Of a stretch of 64,000 nt of DNA, positions 39,473-48,301 are shown piece after piece. The stretch comes from Solirubrobacterales bacterium (GTDB lineage: Bacteria > Actinomycetota > Thermoleophilia > Solirubrobacterales > Solirubrobacteraceae): the NCBI GenBank assembly GCA_027315115.1, contig DAHUYQ010000039.1:1-64000 (forward strand). Reading direction: 5' to 3'. Within the stretch, counting starts at the first letter, position 1. Each line of letters starts with the position of its first letter. The position numbers were made by a program, and so were the translations under genes. A model generated the notes under the pieces. It did no database searches. It saw only the letters and a list, made by a program, of their open reading frames with translations, and was not told the origin of the DNA.

Positions 39473-40215
39473 GCTCGAGCTGCATATATGAGGGGGTGGT
39501 GCGCCACCGGCGTCTGGAGCCGCGGCGCGAGTTCCGGCATCGGCTGGCGCTTGCGTATCTGGACCTCGATGAGCTGCCATGGCTGCTGGGTGGCCGGCTC
39601 GTGTCACCGCATCCGGGTGTGGTGCGCTTTCGCCGACGGGATTATCTGGGCGATCCGGCGGTGCCGCTCGCGCGCGCGGTGCGCGAGCTGGTGAGCGAGC
39701 GAGTCGGCGAGCGGCCGGCGGGCCCGATCCGCCTGCTGACGCACCTGCGCTCCTTCGGTCATTGCTTCAACCCCGTCAGCTTCTACTACTGCTTCGGCCC
39801 AGCCGGCGAGCACCTGCAGGCGCTCGTCGCCGAGGTCACGAACACGCCCTGGGGCGAGCGACACGCCTACGTCCTGGGGGCCGGGAGCGAGAGCGGCGCA
39901 GTGCTGAGTGCGCAGTTCGAAAAGGCGATGCACGTCTCGCCGTTCATGGGTATGGAGCACCGGTACGACATTCGCGCGAGCGCCCCGGGGCGAACGCTGT
40001 CGGTCCACATCGGCTCTAGCCATGAAGGGAGCACCGTGTTCGACGCGACCCTCTCGCTGCGCCGCCGCGAGCTGACGCGGACGTCGGTGGCGTTGACGAG
40101 CGCCCGCTACCCGTTCGGCACGGTTCGCGTCCTGGCGCTGATCTACGCCCGCGCGCTGGGGCTGAAGCTCGCCGGCGCGCCCGTCCACCCCCATCCAAAG
40201 GCAGCCCGAGCGTGA
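39469..40215 (+). CDS. DUF1365 family protein
   Basis: YEGVVRHRRLEPRREFRHRLALAYLDLDELPWL; FGHCFNPVSFYYCF. Confidence 0.9.
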   Translation: MSSSCIYEGVVRHRRLEPRREFRHRLALAYLDLDELPWLLGGRLVSPHPGVVRFRRRDYLGDPAVPLARAVRELVSERVGERPAGPIRLLTHLRSFGHCFNPVSFYYCFGPAGEHLQALVAEVTNTPWGERHAYVLGAGSESGAVLSAQFEKAMHVSPFMGMEHRYDIRASAPGRTLSVHIGSSHEGSTVFDATLSLRRRELTRTSVALTSARYPFGTVRVLALIYARALGLKLAGAPVHPHPKAARA

Positions 40216-41459
40216 CCACGCGACTTTCCCGCTGGATCGTGTCTGCCCTGCTGCGGCGCATCAGTGGTGGCAGCCTGGTCGTCGTGGAGGGGGACCAGCG
40301 GCGCGTCCACGGGTCAGGCGCGCCGATCGCGACGGTTCATGTGCGCTCCTCCCAGCTCTGGCCGATGCTGCTTCGCGGCAGCCGTGGACTGGCGGAAGGG
40401 TTCGCTCATGGTCTGTGGGACTCGCCGGACCTGGTGGAGCTGGTCGGGCTCGCGGCACGCAACGCCGACGGGCTCGACCGGCTCCGTGAGCGCCTCACGC
40501 CGGTGCGCTGGCCGCTGCAGCGCACCGCGACCCTGCTGCGTCCCAACACGAGGCGGCGGGCCCGACACGACATCGCCGCTCACTACGACCTCGGCAGCGA
40601 GCTGTTCGCGCGGATGCTCGATCCGACGATGAGCTACTCGTGCGCCTTCTTCCAGCGCCGCGAGATGAGCCTCGAGCAGGCCCAGGCGGCAAAGCTCGAG
40701 CGGATCTGCGAGAAGCTCGAGCTGGGTCCGCGGGATCGCGTGATCGAGCTCGGAAGCGGTTGGGGCGCGTTCGCGCTCTACGCCGCCAGGACCCGTCGTT
40801 GCCATGTCACGACTGCCACGATCTCGCGCGATCAGCACGAGCACGTGCTCGAGCAGGTGCGGCGCGCAGGGTTGGAGGGCACAGTCACGGTCCTGCTGGA
40901 GGATTACCGTGACTTGCGCGGTCGCTTTGACAAGCTCGTGTCGATCGAGATGATCGAGGCGGTCGGCTGGCGCCAGTTCGGCACGTTCTTCGCGACGTGC
41001 TCAGAGCTGCTGGCCACCGACGGAGCGATGCTGCTGCAAGCGATCACGATCGACGACCGTGCCTTTGAGGTCGAGAAGGCGTCGAGATCGTTCATGAACA
41101 CCTGCATCTTCCCCGGCGGATGCCTGCCCTCGCTCGCGGTGATCACGCGTGAGCTCGCCAGGCGAACGGACATGCGGGTCGCAGGCCTCGAGGACCTCAC
41201 CCCACACTACGTTGAGACGCTTCGGCGCTGGCGGGCCAACGTCACCGCCAACGCCGGGGCGTTGGCGGAGCTCGGCTACAACAAACGCTTCCGGCGGATC
41301 TGGACGCTCTACCTCGCCTACTGCCAGGCAGGATTCGCCGAGCGGCGCATCCGCGACCTCCAACTGCTGCTGACCAAGCCCCGCTCCCGACTCACCTCCG
41401 GTGAGCGCCCGGGAAACGGAGGCGGGATCGGGCCGCACGACCTTCCGCTGAGCGCATGA
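40212..41459 (+). CDS. cyclopropane-fatty-acyl-phospholipid synthase family methyltransferase
   Basis: HYDLGSELFARMLDPTMSYSCAFF; VIELGSGWGAFALYAA; IFPGGCLPS. Confidence 0.9.
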   Translation: MTTRLSRWIVSALLRRISGGSLVVVEGDQRRVHGSGAPIATVHVRSSQLWPMLLRGSRGLAEGFAHGLWDSPDLVELVGLAARNADGLDRLRERLTPVRWPLQRTATLLRPNTRRRARHDIAAHYDLGSELFARMLDPTMSYSCAFFQRREMSLEQAQAAKLERICEKLELGPRDRVIELGSGWGAFALYAARTRRCHVTTATISRDQHEHVLEQVRRAGLEGTVTVLLEDYRDLRGRFDKLVSIEMIEAVGWRQFGTFFATCSELLATDGAMLLQAITIDDRAFEVEKASRSFMNTCIFPGGCLPSLAVITRELARRTDMRVAGLEDLTPHYVETLRRWRANVTANAGALAELGYNKRFRRIWTLYLAYCQAGFAERRIRDLQLLLTKPRSRLTSGERPGNGGGIGPHDLPLSA

Positions 41460-42466
41460 CCGGGGCACTGCTCGACAGCATCCTCGATCGCAGCGTGGTC
41501 GGCGGCTACACGAACGTCGGCTACCGGATCCGCAGCCGCGGGTGGAGCCGGTCCGAGCTCCCGTCGCTGGGCGGCAGGGTTGTGATGGTGACCGGCGCCA
41601 CCTCTGGCCTCGGGCTCGCGGCCGCCGAAGGCTTCGCGCGCCTCGGCGCCACGGTCTGGCTGCTCGCCCGCCACCAAGCCCGCGCAGAGCAGGCGCGCAT
41701 CCGGGTCGCGGAGCGATCCGGCAACCAAGACGTGCACGTGGGCGTGTGCGATCTGAGCGATCCGCGGTCTGTGAGGCTGTTCGCCGAGCGCTTCACGGCA
41801 CAGGCACGACGGCTCGACGTGCTCGTCAACAACGCCGGCGTCCTCCCCGCTCGCCGGACGCTCTCGCCGGACGGGATCGAGACGACGTTCGCGACCAACG
41901 TTCTCGGCCCGTTCCTGCTCACGAGCTTGCTGCTGCCGCTGCTCGAGCGCAGCGCACCGGCTCGGATCATCAACGTCTCCTCCGGGGGCATGTACACGCG
42001 GCGGATCAGGGTCGATGACCTGCAGTGCGAGCGCGGGGACTTCGACGGACCGACCGCCTACGCGCGGGCCAAGCGCGCGCAGGTGATCCTCACCGAGATG
42101 TGGGCCAAGCGCCTGCAGCGACGCGGCGTCATGGTCCACGCGATGCACCCAGGCTGGGCCGACACCCCAGGCCTAAAGGCTTCGCTGCCGCTGTTCTACA
42201 GGCTGACACGACCGCTGCTGAGAACGCCCGAGCAGGGCGCCGACACGATCGTCTGGCTCGGCGCGGCGGAGGAGCCCGGCCGACGCACCGGGCTGTTCTG
42301 GCATGACCGCCGCCCACGACCCACGCACCTGCTCCCGTGGACACACGAGACCCAGCAGGAGCGCGAGCAGCTCTGGACGCAGTGCGCCCAGCTCAGCGGT
42401 TGGCGGGAGGCCAACACCACCTCAGAGAAGGAGGAGCCCGATGGCCCGCTACCGAGCAGCGCTTGA
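41456..42466 (+). CDS. short-chain dehydrogenase/reductase
   Basis: VMVTGATSGLGLAAAEGFARLGA; VNNAGVLPARR; YARAKRAQV. Confidence 0.92.
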   Translation: MTGALLDSILDRSVVGGYTNVGYRIRSRGWSRSELPSLGGRVVMVTGATSGLGLAAAEGFARLGATVWLLARHQARAEQARIRVAERSGNQDVHVGVCDLSDPRSVRLFAERFTAQARRLDVLVNNAGVLPARRTLSPDGIETTFATNVLGPFLLTSLLLPLLERSAPARIINVSSGGMYTRRIRVDDLQCERGDFDGPTAYARAKRAQVILTEMWAKRLQRRGVMVHAMHPGWADTPGLKASLPLFYRLTRPLLRTPEQGADTIVWLGAAEEPGRRTGLFWHDRRPRPTHLLPWTHETQQEREQLWTQCAQLSGWREANTTSEKEEPDGPLPSSA

Positions 42467-43355
42467 CACGCCGCGCGAGCGCGAGTCCGTGTTCGCCTAT
42501 CTCAGCGACTTCGCCACCGCCCAGGAATGGGATCCCGGGGTGATCCACGCCGAGCGGTGCGGCGACGCCGAAGTCGGGCAGGGGACCGAGTTCCGCCTCA
42601 TCACCGAGTTCCTCGGACGCAAGACGCAGCTCACCTACCGAATCGTCGAGTACGCCCCTCCGCGCGCCGTGACCTTCCGCGGCGAGAACGCCACCGTGAT
42701 CTCAAACGACAGGATCACATTTGAAGGGGTCGGCACTGGTACGCGCGTCGCCTATGACGCCGAGTTGACGCTGAAGGGGGCGCTGCGGATCGCCGACCCG
42801 CTGCTTGGCCTCGCGTTTCACCGGATCGGCGACCGCGCGCTCGCCGGACTGAGGAACAAGCTGGCGCCGGCGCAGGCCGATGAGCTGCCCCCTTTGAGCG
42901 GGCGCGCGCTCGACGGCCGCGCCTACGAGCTGCCCGCCGATCTCGCCAAGCCGTACAACGTGCTTGTCGTTGCCTTCCGCCGCGAGCAGCAGATGGTCGT
43001 CGAGCGATGGCTGCCGTGGCTGATCGAGCTCGAACGCCGCCGTGGCGACATCGCGGTGTACGAGCTGCCCGTGCTCTCATCGACATACAGGCCGGTACGG
43101 CGGCTCATCGACGGCGGCATGGCCCGTGGGATTCCCGATCCTGCCGCCCGCGCGCGCACCATCACCGTCTACACCGACGTCCAACGAGTGGTGCGGGACC
43201 TCGGCCTGAGCGGTGCCGACACGATCGCGCTGCTGGCCGTGAAGAGCTCTGGACGCATCCTCGCGCGCGAGCTGGGCGACTTCGAGCAGGAGAAGGCCGA
43301 GCGGCTCGCCGCATCGCTCACGCCCCAACCACCGGCGGACGCGGCGGCCGCATGA
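42441..43355 (+). CDS. SRPBCC (polyketide cyclase-like) domain fused to a C-terminal thioredoxin-like domain
   Basis: N-terminus YRAALDTPRERESVFAYLSDFATAQEWDPGV; C-terminus YNVLVVAFRREQQMVVERWLPWLIELERRRGDIAVYELPVL. Confidence 0.7.
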   Translation: MARYRAALDTPRERESVFAYLSDFATAQEWDPGVIHAERCGDAEVGQGTEFRLITEFLGRKTQLTYRIVEYAPPRAVTFRGENATVISNDRITFEGVGTGTRVAYDAELTLKGALRIADPLLGLAFHRIGDRALAGLRNKLAPAQADELPPLSGRALDGRAYELPADLAKPYNVLVVAFRREQQMVVERWLPWLIELERRRGDIAVYELPVLSSTYRPVRRLIDGGMARGIPDPAARARTITVYTDVQRVVRDLGLSGADTIALLAVKSSGRILARELGDFEQEKAERLAASLTPQPPADAAAA

Positions 43356-43660
43356 CCTGGCGAGTGCTGGTCGCCGCCGTGACGGGATTCATCGGTGGCC
43401 GCCTCGCCAACACGCTCGTCGCGTCCGGCACGAGGTGCGGTGCCTCGCCCGCGATCGCACCGGGCGCCGGGCTCGCGCGCTCGAGGCCGGCGGACTCGAA
43501 GTGCGCGAACGGGATGTGCTGCGTCCGCGGACGCGCGCGCGAAGAGGGAATCGAGCGCGTGATCTGCCTCTGCCTCGGCGGGCTCGGTGCCCCCCGCACT
43601 CCCGGCACCTGCGCAGCCGGCACGAGACCGAGCTGCTCCTGCGCGAGCACGGCCCGCCGC
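43352..43660 (+). pseudogene. frameshifted, truncated NAD(P)H-binding epimerase-like gene
   Basis: VLVAAVTGFIGGRLANTLVASG continues only after a +1 correction near 43430 as HEVRCLARDRTGRRARALEAGGLEVRERDVLRP; ATGA overlap with the upstream gene. Confidence 0.7.
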
Positions 43661-43676
43661 TGACCCCGTCGCGCGT

Positions 43677-44011
43677 TCAGGGGAGCTTGCGGCGCGTGTC
43701 TCGCGCCTGCTCGACGAGCTGATCGAAGAGCGTCGGGTGACGATGGGCGGCCTGGCCGGCGAGCAGTGGCTGGACCACGCCGAGTACACCGCGGCACCGC
43801 TCGACCGCTTCCATCGCCTCCAGCGCGTTGAGCTTCGCACGGAAGTAGGGCTTCTGCAGCCCTTCGCGGACCTCTTGGATCAACTGCGGGCACGCGACCG
43901 ACTCAAAATCGCCGTTGTGGACCGCAGCGAGCAGCAGAGCGAGCGGCGCTGTCGGCCGGCCCCCCCCAGCGCGCCAAGCAGCACGTTGGCGTCCAGAATG
44001 AAGCGGCTCAA
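43677..44011 (-). pseudogene. PIN-domain toxin remnant frameshifted at a homopolymer
   Basis: TTG-SRFILDANVLLGALGG then frameshift at C8 (43960-43967) into GRPTAPLALLLAAVHNGDFESVACPQLIQEVREGL. Confidence 0.6.
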
Positions 44012-44099
44012 CCGGCCGCTCGCCGCGCCGCTCGCCCCTCACGAACGACGCGCACTGCTTCAGCCATGACCTCATCGTCATCGACACCGGCGGCCGCGT

Positions 44100-44460
44100 T
44101 GCGCTCCTGCACACGCCGGCGCCGGCGCGTTTCAGCGTGCGCCGCAGCCGCGAGGCGTGGGAGTCCACGGTGCGCGTGGTGCTGATCTGATAGCCCCACA
44201 CTCCGCTGAGAAGCTCAGCACGCGTGAAGACGCGATAGGGCTCGCGCGCAAGATGGGCGAGCAGCGCGTACTCGCGACGACGCAGCTCCAGGCGAGCCTC
44301 TCCGAAGGTAGCCGTCCGTGTCACCGTGTCGATCCTGAGCGGCCTCGCAGAGCGGCAAGACCTTCGCCTCTCTGCGATGCGCGGCCAAAGATGAGCAGAT
44401 CGACACCCTCGACCGTCGCGAGGTTGCTGATCAGTCGAACGTCGTAGCCGTCAAGCGCTA
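44100..44460 (-). pseudogene. response-regulator remnant with internal deletion
   Basis: QLALDGYDVRLISNLATVEGVDLLIFGRASQRG... stop, then EARLELRRREYALLAHLAREPYRVFTRAELLSGVWGYQ; both parts match the intact regulator at 55481-56338. Confidence 0.75.
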
Positions 44461-44736
44461 GTTGCTGACCGCAACCACGACGCCGCCGCCTATCGCGCTG
44501 AGCCCAGCGATAATCGCTGCCGTCTCACTATCAACCATGCCAAGACGCTACGCAGCGCACCGGATGGTCCCTCGTGTGCAGAAAGACGCCGGCCTTCGAC
44601 ATCACGGCCTGTCCGACGCGCCGGGAGCAGCAATGGGTGGCCATACCGCAACCCCAAGTGCCAGAAAAAATTGGACCCCAACCCGCCGCCTCGGCCTACC
44701 GCGGCCGGAAAACCGCCGATTCGCAGGCACTTCCTA

Positions 44737-44786
44737 AGGGGTGAGCGAGGGGACTCGAACCCCCGACCGCCTGGACCACAACCAGG
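44737..44786. repeat. attL-like direct repeat (3' half of tRNA-His)
   Basis: AGGGGTGAGCGAGGGGACTCGAACCCCCGACCGCCTGGACCACAACCAGG, identical to 57042-57091. Confidence 0.93.
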
Positions 44787-44865
44787 CGATGGCCTTCTGA
44801 GCCGCACGGTTATGCGGGTTTTCGATCGCTGAATTCGTTGTTATCACGGCGATCTGGGGTTAGTG

Positions 44866-44912
44866 CGGTACTGGAAACGGTACTGCGCAGCGGCGGTACT
44901 GCGGCGGTACTG
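44866..44912. repeat. four CGGTACTG iterons between attL and the integrase gene
   Basis: CGGTACTG at 44866, 44878, 44894 and 44905. Confidence 0.85.
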
Positions 44913-44931
44913 TGCGCTACGATCTCGACTC

Positions 44932-46248
44932 ATGCAGACAGAGAGCACCCGCCGCCCCCGCGATCCGACCGGCGCCCTCGTCGTCACCGAGCGCCGTGCG
45001 GGGCCGGTCTACGAGGCCAAGTGGCGTCGAGACGGAAGACAGCTCAAGCGCTCGATCGGCCCGGCCTGGCTTGAGCGCGATGAGGAGACGGGCGGCTGGC
45101 GCCCCCGCCGCGGGCGCGTGCCCGAGGGCCACTTCGACGAGAAGCGCGCGACGGTGCGGATGGCCGCGATGATCGCCGAGCACGAGCACGAACGACGCGC
45201 CGCGGAAGACGGTGAGCGCGCCCGGCGTGAGCGCGGCGTCACCTTCCGGGACGTCGCCTCGGAGTGGCTTGAGCACCTGCGCCGCGAGCGCGGCGTCAAG
45301 CCAGCGACGCTCAGGGACTACGGATACCTGCTCGCCGAGCCGGGAACGCCCCACCGGCGCGGCGCAGGCAAGAGCGCCGGGCTCATTCTGGCGAGCTTTG
45401 GCGACCGCCCGATCGCGAAGATCACGACCAAGGAGGTCTCCGCATTCCTGCGAGAGCTCGACGATGCCGCCACCTCCCCGCGATCGGTCAACAAGTACCG
45501 CGAAGTGCTCTCAGCGATCTTCAACTACGCCGGCCGTGAAGACACCTACGGCCTCGCCGCCAATCCGGTGAAGGGCACCGTCAAGCGCCGCCAGCCACCG
45601 CCTGCGGTCCTCGACTTCTACGAGCCGCATGAGATCGAGGCGCTCGCCCAGCACGCCGCCGCCGGCAGCCATCGCAGCAAGCGGCACACCAGCCTCGGCC
45701 CCGATGAGATCGCATGGCGTGCGCAGGAGGATGCGCAGGATGGCGAGCTCTTCCGCCTCGCCGCCTACACCGGCTTGCGGTTCGGCGAGCTGCTCGCGCT
45801 GCGCTGGGGCGATGTCGACATGGACGCACGGCGAATCATGGTCCAGCGGGCAGTGTCCGCCAAAGTCGAGGGGCCTACCAAGAGCTGGCAGGCCCGCCTC
45901 GTGCCGCTAGCTGACCCCGCCGCCGAAGCGCTCAACCGACTTCGAGCACGCGGCCACTACACCGCGCGCGGCGACTACGTCTTCTGTTCACGCCTCGGCC
46001 GGCGTCTCAACCCCTCCGCCATCCGCCGCCGGTACAAGGCCGCACGCGAGGCCGCGGGACTCCGACCCCTGCGCTTCCACGGCCTGCGCCATGCCGCCGG
46101 CAGCCTGATCGCCCGCCATGCAGATGCCCGCTTCGTTCAAGACTTCCTCGGGCACTCGCGGATCGCGACCACCGAGCGCTACATGCACGCGAAGGCCCGG
46201 CCGGAGGACGTGGACCGGGTCAACCTCGCATTCCAAGTGACGACGTGA
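44932..46248 (+). CDS. tyrosine-type site-specific recombinase / integrase
   Basis: [54 protein letters not shown] (R-H-x-x-R-H-Y). Confidence 0.95.
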   Translation: MQTESTRRPRDPTGALVVTERRAGPVYEAKWRRDGRQLKRSIGPAWLERDEETGGWRPRRGRVPEGHFDEKRATVRMAAMIAEHEHERRAAEDGERARRERGVTFRDVASEWLEHLRRERGVKPATLRDYGYLLAEPGTPHRRGAGKSAGLILASFGDRPIAKITTKEVSAFLRELDDAATSPRSVNKYREVLSAIFNYAGREDTYGLAANPVKGTVKRRQPPPAVLDFYEPHEIEALAQHAAAGSHRSKRHTSLGPDEIAWRAQEDAQDGELFRLAAYTGLRFGELLALRWGDVDMDARRIMVQRAVSAKVEGPTKSWQARLVPLADPAAEALNRLRARGHYTARGDYVFCSRLGRRLNPSAIRRRYKAAREAAGLRPLRFHGLRHAAGSLIARHADARFVQDFLGHSRIATTERYMHAKARPEDVDRVNLAFQVTT

Positions 46249-46270
46249 GGCTGGGGTAGAGTCGAGGCCC

Positions 46271-46996
46271 GTGAACATCGGCGTCTACATCGATGGATTC
46301 AATCTCTACTACGGTGCCCGCGAACTCTGCGGCAGAGGCACACCCGGCTGGCGATGGCTCGACCTCAAGGGCCTATCCACGGAGCTGCTGCCGCCTTCCT
46401 GGTTGAGCGGCGAAATATCACGCATCGTCTTCTGCACGGCCCGCGTTGACCCCGGCAGCGACCCGTCAAGCGCTGCCGACCAGGACGTCTACCTCAAGGC
46501 GCTGAAGGCATCTGGAAGCGTCGACATCATCGAGTACGGCTACTACGTCTCGCGCGTCAAGCGGGCGCCGCTCGCAACGCCCGACCGCAAGGGCCGGCCG
46601 GTGCTCACACCCTCGCGGTGGCCGGTGATGGTCCGTGACTCCAACGCGTCCGATGTGCCGGACGCCAAGTTCATGGTCTCCTACGCCTACCGCGAGGAGA
46701 AGGGCTCAGACGTGAACGTCGCCGCGCACATGCTGCTCGACATCTTGGACGGCACAGTCGACGCGGCGATCGTCATCTCCAATGACAGCGATCTGCGCTT
46801 CCCGCTTCAGCAGGCCCGCCGGCGCGTGCCGGTCGGCACCGTCAACCCCACTCGCTCCTACATCGCCGGCGCCCTGCGCGGCACGCCCAACGATGGAGTC
46901 GGCGGCCACTGGTGGCGCCAGCTGACCGCAAGCGACTGCGCGGCCCACCAGCTCCCCAACCCGATCGGAACGTACACGAGGCCCGACGGCTGGTAG
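46271..46996 (+). CDS. NYN-domain (PIN-like) protein
   Basis: GTG start; [58 protein letters not shown]. Confidence 0.88.
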   Translation: MNIGVYIDGFNLYYGARELCGRGTPGWRWLDLKGLSTELLPPSWLSGEISRIVFCTARVDPGSDPSSAADQDVYLKALKASGSVDIIEYGYYVSRVKRAPLATPDRKGRPVLTPSRWPVMVRDSNASDVPDAKFMVSYAYREEKGSDVNVAAHMLLDILDGTVDAAIVISNDSDLRFPLQQARRRVPVGTVNPTRSYIAGALRGTPNDGVGGHWWRQLTASDCAAHQLPNPIGTYTRPDGW

Positions 46997-47064
46997 AGCG
47001 CGGCTCGGCAGGAGTGCACGGCCCTTGTGAATCCGCGTGGTGCGCTACTATCAAGCTCTATACC

Positions 47065-47095
47065 ACCCGGCCCCTCGTGGGCCGGGTTTCTTTTT
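47065..47095 (+). terminator. rho-independent terminator after the NYN gene
   Basis: ACCCGGCCC-ctcgt-GGGCCGGGT followed by TTCTTTTT. Confidence 0.85.
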
Positions 47096-47102
47096 GGGCA
47101 CA

Positions 47103-47321
47103 CTACGCGCCGCCGGCACGCGCGCTCCGCACCGCCGCCTCGACCTCATCACGGAGGAAGATCCAACGGCGGCCGAGCTTGCGAGCGGGCAGCAGGCCGC
47201 GGCGCGCGTATTCGAGGACAGTGGAGATCGGCATGTGCAGCAGGTCCGCGACCTGCCGGCAGTCGAGAACGTCCTCGCGAGTAAGGCGCGGATGGCTCGG
47301 GATGTGCGTGTGAGCGCTCAT
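47103..47321 (-). CDS. small HTH DNA-binding protein (excisionase/AlpA-like)
   Basis: CRQVADLLHMPISTVLEYARRGLLPARKLGRRWIFLRDEVEAAV. Confidence 0.85.
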   Translation of the reverse strand: MSAHTHIPSHPRLTREDVLDCRQVADLLHMPISTVLEYARRGLLPARKLGRRWIFLRDEVEAAVRSARAGGA

Positions 47322-48301
47322 CGGAGGGAACCATTGCGCTGCTTCGGCTGGCGCTTGGTGCAGCGACTGCGACTCGTCCGGCGCCTGCTCGGCGGCATCG
47401 CCGGCTTGGCGGGCTTGGCCGGGCCCGAGGTCAGCACCGGCTGTCGGGACATTGCTGTGAGCCTCACGCCCGACATGCGCACACCCCCGCGCCCGTGGGC
47501 ATAAAGACCGCGCCGCGCGCGAGCCGTCCCCAGCGCGCGATACGATCCCGGCGTCGTCATAGATGCAATGGGAGTGACGGTGGTGCAGATTCTGCTCCAC
47601 CGTGGCAACAGCGCGTCTGACCCAGAGACGACCAGCGCACCAGCCAATCTGGCACGGTGCCGCTGATTCGACGGGACCGTCGGGGATAGGACTGACGGTG
47701 TTGGAAAGTTTCCGCGACCGTCGAGCCGAGCGTGACCGACGCGGAGACGGACTAGCCGTCGTGGCGTTTCGCCACCACCGTGCCCACTGCCCCGATAAGG
47801 CGGGTTGTGCAGAGTTGTGAGCCTTTCTTGCCCGCGGCGCGGGGCGTGCAACGCAGCCGCGGGGTGCAGGCGCACGAGCAGCGCATGCAACGCCGCCGGG
47901 CTGGCAAACGCCGACTGTGGGCCGGCCGGCCTGAGTGCCGGCGAAGTGCGATGTGGGTTGACGGGCATTCTCACCCATAGGTGCGCACCACGCCCCACCC
48001 GATTCCCTCGAAGCATCCCTCGCAGCCTTCTGTGGCTGCTGGACGCCCTCGACGCGTACGCGCCTGCCCGGACAGACCACTCGCATCCTCCGCTGGCCGC
48101 GCCGCCATGCAGCCGCGTCACTCACCAGCACGCCCGCATCCCGCCGCCTGATCCGCCGAACACCGGCTCAGCGCTCGATCGCGCCGTAGACGCCCCGCCC
48201 TGACTCTGACCCCGCTCGCCAGGTCCCCCGAACTGCTCCATGCCTCACACGTCTTGCATCACGGGGAACGCGCCGCGCACCTGGCGGGTGTGACGGTCTC
48301 G

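Noticed and set aside
44866-44912. Short regular repeats considered as a CRISPR array
   Set aside because: 8-bp units with 3-8 bp spacing do not fit CRISPR repeat/spacer structure; no cas genes in the window
47103-48131. 342-aa minus-strand ORF
   Set aside because: Only the last 72 aa (from 47321) look like a protein; the upstream extension is low-quality frame through the presumptive oriT region
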